Assembly (NCBI GenBank): GCA_017847885.1
Contig: JAGAUA010000056.1
Coordinates: 1-48,089, forward strand
Length of the DNA stretch: 48,089 bases
DNA from: Oscillospiraceae bacterium
GTDB taxonomy: Bacteria > Bacillota > Clostridia > Oscillospirales > Ruminococcaceae
Direction: 5' to 3'
Positions 14,707-25,274 of this stretch are shown here, one piece after another. The position numbers and the translations under genes were made by a program. The notes beneath the pieces were generated by a model, which was not told where the DNA came from, made no database searches, and saw only the letters and a program-made list of their open reading frames with translations. Each line of letters begins with the position of its first letter. Position 1 is the stretch's first letter.

Positions 14707-15849
14707 TTATTTTTTCTTCCGTGTAAGCATGATAACAACTGTTGCAAGCACGCCTATTACCGCTGCCATTACCGCGATAACAACTGCCGTGCCAACGCTT
14801 ACGCCGCCCGAGGTCTGCTGCGCCTGTACGGCTTCCGCTGCGGTCGATTTCGTTTCCTCGGAGGTCTCTGCTTCGGAGGTTTCCGCTTCCGTTTCCTTCT
14901 CTTCCGCTTCGGCAGCTTTCGTCTCGTAGACCTGCTCATTTTCAGCAGGTACAACGGCGGTCACGGTGTACTCTCCCGTAAGGTCGCCTGCAAGGGTCAT
15001 ATTCTGCTGTAACCAGCTTTCATAGCTTTCCTCGGAGTCCGCGTAGCAGTGTATAGCCGCGCTTACGTTTCTGAACACGTCATTTCCCAGCGTGGGAGCG
15101 GTCTCGCCGTATGCGTAGACATCTTTAAGGGCGTTGCAGTCTGCAAAGACTCCTGCGCCTATCTTGGTAACATTTGGTCCAATGTAAATTTCCGAAAAGC
15201 CGCACTTGCTGAAGGTGTCGGGGTATATCTCGGTTATGCCGCCGGGGATAACGAATTTCTCCAGCGCCTTGCAGTCACGGAAAGCGCCCTCGCCGATATA
15301 TGTTACCCCTTCGGAAACGGGTATCTCGGTCAGCAGCTCGCAGGCGTCAAAGGCAAAGTCCCCAATCTCGGTAACGGTAGAGGGCATCTTCACCTTAACA
15401 AGCTTTCTGTTGCAGGAAAAAGCGTTCTTGCCGATTTTTTTCGTGTTCTTCGGCAGGGTGATAAGCGCAAGCTGATTTCTCGATGTCAGCGCATTTTCGG
15501 GAATGACCCCGTCCTCGGTCTCGGTGCCTGCAAGCTCCAGTATCTCAAGGTTGGGTATCGCCGTAAGAGCGGTATAGTCCTCGGCGGAAAGTGTACCCGA
15601 AAGCACGGCAACGTTCTTGATGAAGTTGTAGTCGGTGCCGTCCGCAGCCTTGCTCAAAGCCTCGGAAAGCTTGCCTGTTTCAAATGAGGAAACAACAAGG
15701 TTTTCGTCATTTTCCTCGGCGTGCGCCAAAATGGGAAGTATCATAATTCCCAGCAGCATGGCAGCTGCCATGAAGATGATAAATATCCTCATGCCCATGC
15801 TTTTCTTTTTTGCGTATGTATTTGTATTATTCTGTTTTTTATTTGCCAT
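14707..15849 (-). CDS. BspA-type leucine-rich repeat surface protein
   Basis: A 380-residue protein. An N-terminal signal or anchor (FIIFMAAAMLLGIMILPILAHA, about 25-46) is followed by five or six LRR_5-type repeats at about 85-260 (e.g. VTEIGDFAFDACELLTEI, ITEIYPDTFSKCGFSEI). A Glu/Thr-rich spacer at about 300-340 leads to a C-terminal helix (VVIAVMAAVIGVLATVVIMLT) and the basic stop TRKKK. It is therefore displayed outside and held in the membrane at the C-terminus. ATG at 15849 is chosen because AGGAG lies 7 bp upstream; the ATG at 15855 would leave only 1 bp. It ends 18 bp before the transglutaminase-like gene. Confidence 0.85.
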   Translation of the reverse strand: MANKKQNNTNTYAKKKSMGMRIFIIFMAAAMLLGIMILPILAHAEENDENLVVSSFETGKLSEALSKAADGTDYNFIKNVAVLSGTLSAEDYTALTAIPNLEILELAGTETEDGVIPENALTSRNQLALITLPKNTKKIGKNAFSCNRKLVKVKMPSTVTEIGDFAFDACELLTEIPVSEGVTYIGEGAFRDCKALEKFVIPGGITEIYPDTFSKCGFSEIYIGPNVTKIGAGVFADCNALKDVYAYGETAPTLGNDVFRNVSAAIHCYADSEESYESWLQQNMTLAGDLTGEYTVTAVVPAENEQVYETKAAEAEEKETEAETSEAETSEETKSTAAEAVQAQQTSGGVSVGTAVVIAVMAAVIGVLATVVIMLTRKKK

Positions 15850-15876
15850 ATTCATACTCCTTTATACTATTTCCTA

Positions 15877-16050
15877 ATCAACCTATAGACTTTGTCTATA
15901 GGTTGATCCCACCGCTTTGCGGTGGGTGCGGCGAAGCCGCAGGAAAGCCGTTCAATACTAATTCCGTCAAAACCGCAGGTTTTGACTTGCCGCCTTTCAG
16001 GCGGCTTTCCTTATAGACTTTGTCTATAAGGAAATTAAGAATTAGTATTA
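15877..16050. repeat. Hairpin-string element C
   Basis: Six hairpins lie head to tail: 15877-15890/15894-15907 (14 bp, loop TTT), 15908-15915/15919-15926 (8 bp), 15927-15932/15936-15941 (6 bp), 15966-15974/15978-15986 (9 bp), 15989-15994/16000-16005 (6 bp) and 16006-16018/16022-16034 (13 bp). Outer long-range pairs also exist: 15954-15964 with 16039-16049, and 15941-15950 with 16002-16011. It fills the gap between the DUF1444-like gene and the leucine-rich-repeat gene. Its right end reaches the DUF1444-like stop codon. Confidence 0.85.
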
Positions 16051-16872
16051 CCTGTAGCCGTTTCCCGTGGAAAAACGTCCTGCCACCTGAATTTCATGGG
16101 GCGTAAACAGCAGAACGTCCGTGGTCAGCGGATGCTCCGCTTTTTTGTATTCGTTAAGTATGACCGTTCCCACGCCCTCAAGAATATCGTTGGTGATATT
16201 TTTCATTACCATAAAGCTTTCACGGGACGGCGCAATTACCAGAAATTTTGCCCCCAGCCGCTCGTACACCGCAGGACGGAACTCGTTGCTCAGTATAAGC
16301 GAGCTGCAAAAGGTCTTTGAGGGCATATTGAACTCCAGCGCCTTGATGTTTCCGCAAAGCACCGACTCCTTTATCTCCGCCTTTGCAAGCAGCCTGCACA
16401 TATTTCTGTCTGCCACGGAAAATACCACTTCGCGGGGCACTCCCCAGCGTTTGAGTGCGGACTCGCTTAGGGTATGGACGATATCGTCGTCGGGGGTATA
16501 CACCACAACCTTTTTCAGTCCGTCGATGAAGTCTGCGCTTATCATCGAGCTGTCAACGTCCTCGGCGCGCATAAGCATCAGCCGCAGGAACGCCTGTCCG
16601 TTGGTAAAGGACACCATTCTTCCCTCGGTAACAAAATCAAGCTCCAGCCGCTTTATGAGCTTGTCCAGCTCCTCGTCCGAGCCTGTTTTTTCGTACAGCG
16701 CTCTCGCCTCGCCGATGTTTACCTTAAAGCTTGCCGAGCCGTTGGATATTTCAAAAACGCTGTCGTTTTCCTTTGAAACGATGAAAAAGTGCTGCCGCTT
16801 CAAAGCGTTTCTGAAGCCGGCTTCAAACTTATCGCGGCAGAAAATTCCGCCTATTTTTTCCGCAAGCTTCAA
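16048..16872 (-). CDS. DUF1444-like protein of unknown function
   Basis: A 274-residue soluble protein. The segment VVVYTPDDDIVHTLSES..KRWGVPREVV matches the core of the DUF1444 (YtpQ) family as I recall it, namely a hydrophobic strand, a short loop and a WGV-helix. The remainder fits the same alternating alpha/beta pattern. No catalytic motif was found. The start is TTG with AAGGAG 9 bp upstream, behind a promoter at 16940-16912. It may head an operon with the leucine-rich-repeat, transglutaminase and SDR genes, although hairpin-string C lies in between. Confidence 0.6.
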   Translation of the reverse strand: MKLAEKIGGIFCRDKFEAGFRNALKRQHFFIVSKENDSVFEISNGSASFKVNIGEARALYEKTGSDEELDKLIKRLELDFVTEGRMVSFTNGQAFLRLMLMRAEDVDSSMISADFIDGLKKVVVYTPDDDIVHTLSESALKRWGVPREVVFSVADRNMCRLLAKAEIKESVLCGNIKALEFNMPSKTFCSSLILSNEFRPAVYERLGAKFLVIAPSRESFMVMKNITNDILEGVGTVILNEYKKAEHPLTTDVLLFTPHEIQVAGRFSTGNGYR

Positions 16873-16911
16873 GACGAACCGCTCCTTTCCGCTTAAGCTG
16901 CATACAATTAC

Positions 16912-16940
16912 AGTATAGCATATTCATGCAAAATTGTACA
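16912..16940 (-). promoter_or_regulatory. Promoter of the DUF1444-like gene
   Basis: On the minus strand: -35 TGTACA (16940-16935), 17-bp spacer ending in TGC (extended -10), -10 TATACT (16917-16912). It is about 40 bp before the TTG start. Confidence 0.6.
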
Positions 16941-17010
16941 CAGCTTTTCCGATTTTCCATGCAGAATTTTTCCGTCGTTTTTTTGGCATTATGCCGTAAG
17001 GAAGCGCTGA

Positions 17011-17739
17011 TTAGTCGTGCCGCTGCTCCGCGTTTGCAAAGGTCTCGCAGAAGCGCCCTGCAAAGGCAGGCTCCTCGCCCTTTGCATACAGGTGGGAAAT
17101 ATCCCCCAGCGAGCTTGCGCGGAAGTATGCGATGCCCTCTCTGCGCTCCTCGGTGTTAAGGGTCGTGACCGAAGTGGGGGCAGCCATAAAACCGTGCCAA
17201 AGGGTCATGGGGGATATCCCCAGAAGATGCCCCAGCATAACGCACTGTACGCCGAAATGGCAGAAGAACACTATGGTGTCCTCGTTGGGATCAACTGCGC
17301 GGTATATCATGCCGTCGCGCACGTAGCCGTGACGGGCAATTATCTCGTCAAGACCGTTCCAAACCGCTTCAAGCCCTGCCTTCATGTCCGCCTCCTTCAT
17401 CACGGGGACGTCATACCATTTGTCCTTGTCGTAATATTCGGGAACGGCTGTCCAGTCGGCAGGAAGCATATCCCATGGTATCCTCCGCTCACCCGTATAC
17501 CGGTCAACTATATTCACGTTGTATTCCCGAAGCCACGGGAGCGTCTCGGCGGTGCGTCCGCACTTTTCCAGCGTAAGAGAAGCCGTGTCCCTTGCCCTGC
17601 CAAGAGGGGAGACATAGTACGCCTTGACCTCCATGGGCGCGATTTTTTCCGCCAGCATTGCAGCCTCCCGCCAGCCCTTTTCCGTAAGGGAGTCGATAGA
17701 ATAGTCGGGGTCGCCGTGTCTGATGATAAGTATTTTCAT
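17011..17739 (-). CDS. Histidine phosphatase (phosphoglycerate-mutase superfamily)
   Basis: A 242-residue member of the branch-2-like histidine phosphatases. The phospho-acceptor motif is LIIRHGDPD (H8), SPLGRARDTA carries the second arginine, and FFCHFG holds the second histidine. An insert between about residues 85 and 125 (W, Y, D rich) probably shapes the substrate pocket. The substrate is unknown; relatives act on sugar phosphates or small phosphoesters. ATG is preceded by AAGGAAAGG. It is transcribed alone, divergent from the MazF promoter. Confidence 0.9.
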   Translation of the reverse strand: MKILIIRHGDPDYSIDSLTEKGWREAAMLAEKIAPMEVKAYYVSPLGRARDTASLTLEKCGRTAETLPWLREYNVNIVDRYTGERRIPWDMLPADWTAVPEYYDKDKWYDVPVMKEADMKAGLEAVWNGLDEIIARHGYVRDGMIYRAVDPNEDTIVFFCHFGVQCVMLGHLLGISPMTLWHGFMAAPTSVTTLNTEERREGIAYFRASSLGDISHLYAKGEEPAFAGRFCETFANAEQRHD

Positions 17740-17792
17740 TGGTTTTCCTTTCCTTAATTTGTAAATAAATTGTAAATATAAACTTTTAGCTA

Positions 17793-17821
17793 TTGCATTT
17801 CATTTTGCAATATGGTAATAT
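17793..17821 (+). promoter_or_regulatory. Promoter upstream of mazF
   Basis: -35 TTGCAT (17793-17798), 17-bp spacer ending in TGG, -10 TAATAT (17816-17821). It would give a leader of about 265 nt before mazF. The leader has no convincing antitoxin frame; a 51-codon frame at 17828-17983 has no usable ribosome site. Confidence 0.6.
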
Positions 17822-18093
17822 ATAGGAGATGAAGATTTTATCTTCACTACCTCTTTACTTCTTTTTCAATATTTGTGTTCTGCACAGGCAGTCCGTTTCG
17901 GCGCGGTTTTTACCCGTCGGCGGACTGTTTGTGCTTTATCCAAAGCCGCTCCTGCTGCATATAATGAAAAGAGCCGTATGGTAACTTACACCAAAATTAT
18001 TATCGCTGATTATTTTTGGAAAATCCGTCAACAATATTACCGAAAGCAACTTTATGAAGCTGCAAATCGGTAATGAAACAGGAGTGTATGGAA

Positions 18094-18450
18094 GTGTCAG
18101 TAAAAAGGGGAGAGATATATTACGCAGACCTTAGTCCCGTTGTGGGCTCGGAGCAGGGCGGGATACGTCCCGTGCTTATCGTGCAAAACGATGTGGGCAA
18201 CAAGCACAGCCCAACGGTCATAGCTGCGGCGATAACAAGCCAGAGGGATAAGTCCAAGCTTCCCACCCATATTGAGCTTAACGCCGATAAATGCGGTCTG
18301 CAAAAGGACAGCATCGTGCTTCTCGAGCAGATACGCACCATCGACAAAAAGCGGCTCAAGGAGCGCATGGGCGAGCTTGACCCCACGGCAATGACAAAGG
18401 TGAACAGCGCTCTGTCCATCAGCTTCGGTCTGCAAAACAACGCTACATAA
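18094..18450 (+). CDS. mazF: MazF/EndoA-type mRNA interferase
   Basis: A 118-residue PemK/MazF toxin that cleaves mRNA at short sites. It is close to the Bacillus NdoA (EndoA) form: [21 protein letters not shown] at the N-terminus carries the conserved arginine and S1-S2 loop, followed by [26 protein letters not shown] and [16 protein letters not shown] at 18094 is chosen because GGAG lies 9 bp before it and the protein then starts as in NdoA; upstream ATGs at 18073 and 18088 are possible. No antitoxin (MazE/NdoAI) precedes it; the partner may be elsewhere. A terminator follows. Confidence 0.92.
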   Translation: MSVKRGEIYYADLSPVVGSEQGGIRPVLIVQNDVGNKHSPTVIAAAITSQRDKSKLPTHIELNADKCGLQKDSIVLLEQIRTIDKKRLKERMGELDPTAMTKVNSALSISFGLQNNAT

Positions 18451-18480
18451 GGCACGCTCTGCCTTATGGCAAACAAATAC

Positions 18481-18528
18481 CCCCGTTATCAAGTCCCGAA
18501 TTCCGTGACCCGATAACGGGGCTTTTTA
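18481..18528 (+). terminator. Terminator of mazF
   Basis: CCCCGTTATC (18481-18490) pairs with GATAACGGGG (18512-18521), followed by CTTTTT. It also separates mazF from the convergent end of cheD. Confidence 0.85.
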
Positions 18529-18537
18529 TGCGGAAAA

Positions 18538-19020
18538 TCAAACAAACTTTGTTTCCTTTGTTGCCGCACGTACCTCCATTATTCCCGTATCAGCGTGGAA
18601 AAACACCGTCCGACCGAAATTCAGACCTGTTTCCTCGCCGATTATCCTTATGCGGTTTGCCGCAAGTATCTTCTTTACCGACTCAACGTTTCTCTCGCCG
18701 ATGTTGAACACCGAGGATTTTACGCTGAACATCTGAGCGCCGCCTGCGATTTTCGCGGTCATGCGTGCCGGAGACGCACCTCTGCTCACCATGTCGCGGA
18801 TAAGCTCGTCTATTCCCGTATCGGCATATCTGCGCTTGTTGTCCACATTCTGCACCGCCTCCGTACTCAGCGGAAGCATGATGTGCGCAAGACCTGCTAT
18901 CTTTTTATCGCTGTCGTAAAGACATATTCCGACGCATGAACCGAGGGCATAGGTAACAAGAGTATCAGGCTCCTTGACCACGTTCAGGTCGGCGATTCCC
19001 ACCGTAACAACATTCGCCAT
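18538..19020 (-). CDS. cheD: Chemoreceptor glutamine deamidase CheD
   Basis: 160 residues, full length. CheD deamidates receptor glutamines and binds CheC to stimulate its CheY-P phosphatase. The catalytic Cys-His pair is visible: C29 in ALGSCVG and H46 in LAHIMLP. Family blocks KIAGGAQMF, IGERN and GLNFGRTVFF follow. The start overlaps the cheC stop as TAATG, so both partners are made together. It is the last gene of the flagellar cluster. Confidence 0.96.
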   Translation of the reverse strand: MANVVTVGIADLNVVKEPDTLVTYALGSCVGICLYDSDKKIAGLAHIMLPLSTEAVQNVDNKRRYADTGIDELIRDMVSRGASPARMTAKIAGGAQMFSVKSSVFNIGERNVESVKKILAANRIRIIGEETGLNFGRTVFFHADTGIMEVRAATKETKFV

Positions 19021-19643
19021 TATACACTCACTCCCAGTCTTACGAAAAGAGTTTCGAGAGAGCTCATCTCGGGCACAAGTATCATATTGCTCTTTATCTC
19101 GCCGTCGCCGAAAACAAAGCTGTCGTCGATGAACAGAACTTTATTTCCCACCTGCGCGAACTGCACCGCGGGAACGCTGAGTATTGCTCCCACCATGTCC
19201 ACCGTCATTACAGGCACCGATATGTCAATGGTCATGCCCGTAAGCGAAGCGATGGCGTTTACATAGGAAGCCGCCATGATATTTCCCACCTCGGAAATAA
19301 AGGAAGTCTCCATTTCGTTCATGTTTGTCAGATCCTCGATAGGGCTGCCGAAAAGAGCGCTTGTCATACGGCTTGCAAAAGATTGCTGAAGCACGTACAG
19401 CATCATTCCGTTTATATCCCCCTCAAGATTTACAAGCATACCGATAGCTATCTGCTCCGGTCCGCCGAGGAAGTTTACCGCGTCGCCGAAATCCAGCATT
19501 TTTACGGACGGAACGGTGATGTCCGTCTCACACTGGAGAAGCTGGGAAAGAGCGCTGGCAGCGTTGCCCGAGCCGATATTGCCGATTTCCTTCAGCACAT
19601 CAAGATGCATATCCTGAAGCTGTTCAACGTTTTGTATAGACAT
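19020..19643 (-). CDS. cheC: CheY-P phosphatase CheC
   Basis: 207 residues with both phosphatase centres of the CheC/FliY family. D15, E19 and N22 (DVLKEIGN) with P45, and S114, E118 and N121 (SFISEVGN) with P144, follow the (D/S)xxxExxN...P rule. It removes phosphate from CheY-P to reset motor bias and is enhanced by CheD, encoded just downstream. With FliY in the same cluster, the cell has two CheY-P phosphatases. Confidence 0.96.
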   Translation of the reverse strand: MSIQNVEQLQDMHLDVLKEIGNIGSGNAASALSQLLQCETDITVPSVKMLDFGDAVNFLGGPEQIAIGMLVNLEGDINGMMLYVLQQSFASRMTSALFGSPIEDLTNMNEMETSFISEVGNIMAASYVNAIASLTGMTIDISVPVMTVDMVGAILSVPAVQFAQVGNKVLFIDDSFVFGDGEIKSNMILVPEMSSLETLFVRLGVSV

Positions 19644-19708
19644 ATTTTTTGTTCATGCGTCCCTTAGGAAGCATGTCCTCCTTTCAGCATTTTTATTGTT
19701 GCGGAAGA

Positions 19709-20440
19709 TCAGTTCCTGAGATTGTTTATGATATCCTCAAGGTGATCGTGGGTCTTGACCATGTTAATGTTGAGCTGATATGCTCTCTGATACTCGATTA
19801 CCTTGGACATTTCGTTTGCAACATTTGTGGAGGAAGCCTCAAGCCACCTCTGTTTTTTCCGTGCGTCGGGATTGGAGAACGCCTCTCCGCTTGAAGCGTT
19901 TGCCTCAAAGTAGTTGTCCCCCACCTGCTCAAGACCGTAGGGGTTTTCGAAGGTGTATACCCCAACCATGTCCCTGAGAGCGTTTGCGTCAATGTCGGTG
20001 GTGCCCTCCTTAAACGGCACCTCAATACGGTTGCCCTCATAGTCAAGGACGTAAGCGCCGTACTCGTTGCAAAGCTCCCACACGCCCTCGTCGTTCTGCG
20101 AAATGTAGAACGCACCGTCCTTGGTGTAGTTCACGTTTCCCTCGGGAGTAAGCACCGCGAAGAAGCCCTCGTCCAGAGCCGCAAAGTCAAGCTCCCTGCC
20201 CGTTTCCCGAAGCTGGGACTGCTCGAACATCATGTCGGTTTTCTGCACCCTTACGCCGTGACCGAACTGAGTCTCCTCGTTATTGTTGTTCCTTTCGGTG
20301 TATATAAGGTCTGCAAAGGAAGGTCTTGACGCCTTAAAGCCGTTTGTATTCACGTTTGCCAAGTTGTTTGCCGTAACATCAAGGGCAAGCTGATAGCTTA
20401 TGACGCCCGAAGCTGCGGTATGGTAACCGATTTTACCCAT
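19709..20440 (-). CDS. flgG: Flagellar distal rod protein FlgG
   Basis: 243 residues. It begins with the rod/hook N-terminal signature (ALDVTANNLANVNTNGFK) and ends with the C-terminal coiled-coil motif (SSTNVANEMSKVIEYQRAYQLN), both typical of FlgF/FlgG. Exported without a cleaved signal peptide, it forms part of the axial rod. AAGGAG lies 8 bp before ATG. It follows a paralogous rod gene by 18 bp, in the position of Bacillus flhP after flhO. Which of the two is FlgF-like and which FlgG-like is inferred from order. Confidence 0.85.
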   Translation of the reverse strand: MGKIGYHTAASGVISYQLALDVTANNLANVNTNGFKASRPSFADLIYTERNNNNEETQFGHGVRVQKTDMMFEQSQLRETGRELDFAALDEGFFAVLTPEGNVNYTKDGAFYISQNDEGVWELCNEYGAYVLDYEGNRIEVPFKEGTTDIDANALRDMVGVYTFENPYGLEQVGDNYFEANASSGEAFSNPDARKKQRWLEASSTNVANEMSKVIEYQRAYQLNINMVKTHDHLEDIINNLRN

Positions 20441-20458
20441 AACAGATATCTCCTTTTA

Positions 20459-21214
20459 TCAGTTGACTTTCGACAGCTCGTTTGCCGCAAGCTGGTTTAT
20501 GCTGTTTGCGATTTTAAGGGCTGTGCTGCACGCCGTAAATACGTGCTGGGCGTCCATTGCCCTGATAGTTTCCTCGGCAACATCAACGTTTGAGCGCTCG
20601 AACCAGCCCTGCTTTACCTGATAACCCTCACCCTCGGGGAAGTTGCCTATTGGGGTATCCTCATAGGGTCTCATAAGGTTGTCGTCCACCTTTTCGATGT
20701 CGCTGTCGGGGGCAAGGTAGCTCAAGCCCAAAGTGAACGTCCTGCCGTCACCTGCGGTTATATTGCCGAAGCGGTCAACGGAAAAATCCGCCGTGCCAAG
20801 CTGTATCCTCTCGCCGTTTTCGTCAAGGACGTAGCCTGTCGTGCCGAGGGTAAGATAGCCCTCGCTGTTTATGGTGAACTGACCGTTTCTCGAAAGCAGT
20901 ATTTCGCCGCTCCTGCGCTCCTCGATGTTGAAATAAACGTTGCCCACAAGAGCCATATCCAAACGGGAGCCTGTGTTTTCAAAGGTGCCCTGCTCTAAAT
21001 TTGTGTCTGTATAATCAATGGTGCGGTAGCGGATAGTACCCGTTGCGCTCTTTTTGCCGTTGATAAGCAGAAGCTCCTCGGCAAAGGTGGTTGGGATAGC
21101 CTCGTCCGACTTATAGCCCGCAGTTTTTGCATTGGCAATGTTGTTGGTGATAACGTTCAGAATTCTCTGCTCGTTGATGATACCGTTTGCCGCAGTATAA
21201 TAACCTCTGAGCAT
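20459..21214 (-). CDS. flgF: Flagellar rod protein, FlgF/FlhO-like
   Basis: 251 residues from ATG at 21214. It carries the rod signature ILNVITNNIANAKTAGYK near the N-terminus and SNVDVAEETIRAMDAQHVF at the C-terminus. The frame runs back to 21457 inside the sigma factor gene, but AAAGGAAG just before 21214 and homology to rod N-termini (MLRGYYTAANGI) fix the start. The C-terminal motif is more diverged than in the next gene (AMDAQHVF for the usual RxYQ), consistent with the proximal FlgF-like member. The gap to the sigma gene is 14 bp. Confidence 0.85.
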   Translation of the reverse strand: MLRGYYTAANGIINEQRILNVITNNIANAKTAGYKSDEAIPTTFAEELLLINGKKSATGTIRYRTIDYTDTNLEQGTFENTGSRLDMALVGNVYFNIEERRSGEILLSRNGQFTINSEGYLTLGTTGYVLDENGERIQLGTADFSVDRFGNITAGDGRTFTLGLSYLAPDSDIEKVDDNLMRPYEDTPIGNFPEGEGYQVKQGWFERSNVDVAEETIRAMDAQHVFTACSTALKIANSINQLAANELSKVN

Positions 21215-21228
21215 AGCGCTCTTCCTTT

Positions 21229-21990
21229 CTATTTTAAGTATTCGGTCATAAACTTCTTCATTTTCTGCACCGCCTGTGCGTGTATCTGGCACACGCGGCT
21301 TTCCGACACGTCCAAAACCTTTCCTATGTCGGAAAATCTCAGCTTTTCGTAATAATAAAGGGTAATGACAAGTCTTTCCCTTTCTTTCAGGGACTTTATC
21401 GCTTCTGCAAGGTAACCCAGCTTTTCCTGCCTGTGAATGGCGGATTCCGGCTCCCACATTCCGTCGTCGTCCGCCTTGTCGGGAAGGTCAAAGCCGCCCT
21501 CAAAGACCATTTCCTCAAAGGAAAGAGTCTGCGCCGCAGCAGCCTGCGCCGAACCGCTTTCAAGCTTTTCGGGGGTTATCTTCATGTATTCGGCAATTTC
21601 CGCCGCAGTAGGCTCTCTGTCAAGAGTGCTGTACAGCGCCGAATAAGCCGCGTCGTAATCCTTTGCAAAACGTCTGATATTTCGCGGCACGAAATCCTGC
21701 CGCCTTATATAGTCGATTATCGCGCCTCTGACCTTTATGGAAGCGTAGGTCTCAAACTTTACGCCCTTTTTCGGGTCGAAGCTGTCCACCGCCGACATAA
21801 GCGCCAAGGTTGCCTCGTTGATTATATCGTCGGTATCCGCAAATTTGAGGTACATATTTCTTGTGGAATAAGCGGCGTATTTGACAATGTTCATATACGC
21901 CAGAACGACTTCGCTTCGGAGAGCCTTGCCGCCGTTTTCCTTGTACCTCAGAAGCAGGAGCGCCTTTTGCTCCTTGTCTGTTTCAGCCAC
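21229..21990 (-). CDS. fliA: Flagellar sigma factor FliA/SigD (sigma-28)
   Basis: 253 residues. Region 2 is complete (DTDDIINEATLALMSAVDSFDP; FETYASIKVRGAIIDYIRRQDFVPR), region 3 follows (REPTAAEIAEYM), and region 4 ends in a helix-turn-helix (LRFSDIGKVLDVSESRVCQIHAQA). It directs late flagellar and motility genes, such as flagellin, which are not in this window. GTG at 21990 is used since GAGG lies 8 bp upstream; the frame's first GTG (21999) overlaps the ribosome site. It sits between flhA and rod genes as in other Clostridia. No FlgM anti-sigma gene is visible here. Confidence 0.95.
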   Translation of the reverse strand: MAETDKEQKALLLLRYKENGGKALRSEVVLAYMNIVKYAAYSTRNMYLKFADTDDIINEATLALMSAVDSFDPKKGVKFETYASIKVRGAIIDYIRRQDFVPRNIRRFAKDYDAAYSALYSTLDREPTAAEIAEYMKITPEKLESGSAQAAAAQTLSFEEMVFEGGFDLPDKADDDGMWEPESAIHRQEKLGYLAEAIKSLKERERLVITLYYYEKLRFSDIGKVLDVSESRVCQIHAQAVQKMKKFMTEYLK

Positions 21991-22008
21991 AAAACTCACC
22001 TCTTTCCG

Positions 22009-24087
<2,079 letters not shown>

Positions 24088-24124
24088 GGTATAAATGCAG
24101 CCTTCCTTTCCGTGAATTTACATA

Positions 24125-25219
24125 TTAAAGGCCTTTGGGACGCTTGCCGCTTATTCCGTAAACGAACGACAGCACCTCCGCAACGGCATGGTAAAACTCG
24201 TAGGGTATCTCTCTTCCCAAATCGACGGACTTGTAAAGTCCCCGTGCAAGCGGAACGTTTTCCACCACCGGGACCTTGCTTTCCTCCGCCTTTTCTATAA
24301 TTCTGAACGCCACCCTGTCTGCACCCTTTGCAACAACGACAGGAGCGCGGTTTTTTTCCTCGTCATATTTTATGGCAACCGCAAAGTGAGTCGGGTTTCT
24401 GATAACAACGTCCGCGTCGGGAACGTCCTGCATCATTCTGCCCATCGCCATCTGCATCTGCCGCTGACGGCGCTTGCTCTTTATTTGAGGGTCGCCCTCC
24501 ATTTGCTTGTATTCTTCCTTGACCTCCTGCTTGGTCATTTTCATGTCCTTTTCCCATTTGTATTTCTGGAACAGGAAGTCTATCGCCGCAATTGCCACAA
24601 AGCACATTGCGACCTTCATACATATCGAATATATTGAATCCGCGATATACACCAAACTTGACGAAAGCTCCATCTGAAACATTCTCGCAAATTCGGGTAT
24701 GCGTTTTTTTATCTCGCCGTAAACCACCACAGCCAGTATCACAAGCTTTACAAGGGATTTTGCCAGCTCGAACACCGAACTTACAGAAAACATCTTTTTT
24801 ATTCCCTGAATGGGGTTCAGCTTGCTTAGCTTGAACTGAAAGGATTTTTTTGAGAAGATAAATCTTGTTTGTATTCCCGTAACAACTATCGGGACGACAA
24901 CCGACGCAATGAGTATCGGTCCTGCGGTAAGAAGCACCGCCTTGCCTATCTCCAGCACAAGCTTGGGAGCAATGTCCATTCCGTCAATGGTCATGCCGCT
25001 TTGTCCCATGCCTCCGCCTGCGATGCCGAGCCAGTAGCTCATGCTCATGTTGACTGTTTCATACATAAGCTTTGAAAGCAGTCTAAGCATGAAAAATACC
25101 AGCAGAATGAACGCCGCCGTAACAACGTCCTTGCTCTGCATGACATTTCCCTCTTTGCGCTGTTCACGCCTTTTATGGGGGGTCGCCTTTTCGGTTTTTT
25201 CACCGCTGCTTTCGGGCAT
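24125..25219 (-). CDS. flhB: Flagellar export protein FlhB
   Basis: 364 residues. The start PESSGEKTEKATPHKRREQRKEG is the classic FlhB N-terminus. Four membrane helices follow, then a cytoplasmic domain with the self-cleavage motif NPTH at residues 275-278. Cleavage switches export from rod/hook to filament substrates, in concert with FliK, which is encoded in the same operon. AAGGA lies 10 bp before ATG. Confidence 0.96.
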   Translation of the reverse strand: MPESSGEKTEKATPHKRREQRKEGNVMQSKDVVTAAFILLVFFMLRLLSKLMYETVNMSMSYWLGIAGGGMGQSGMTIDGMDIAPKLVLEIGKAVLLTAGPILIASVVVPIVVTGIQTRFIFSKKSFQFKLSKLNPIQGIKKMFSVSSVFELAKSLVKLVILAVVVYGEIKKRIPEFARMFQMELSSSLVYIADSIYSICMKVAMCFVAIAAIDFLFQKYKWEKDMKMTKQEVKEEYKQMEGDPQIKSKRRQRQMQMAMGRMMQDVPDADVVIRNPTHFAVAIKYDEEKNRAPVVVAKGADRVAFRIIEKAEESKVPVVENVPLARGLYKSVDLGREIPYEFYHAVAEVLSFVYGISGKRPKGL

Positions 25220-25274
25220 CTGAATATCTTCCTTTTACAGTTTGTAATAATAATTTATATTTATACCGCGCGCA

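Noticed and set aside
15877..16050. CRISPR-like array
   Set aside because: The units are hairpins of different sequence placed back to back. There are no equal direct repeats with regular spacers and no cas genes.
17873..18073. 66-codon frame ahead of mazF as a possible antitoxin
   Set aside because: No ribosome site, no ribbon-helix-helix or AbrB-like pattern, and composition unlike the neighbouring genes.
21215..21457. N-terminal extension of the FlgF-like rod gene into fliA
   Set aside because: The extension is basic, low-complexity shadow of the sigma factor gene. Rod proteins start at the MLRGYYTAANGI-type segment, which has its own ribosome site.
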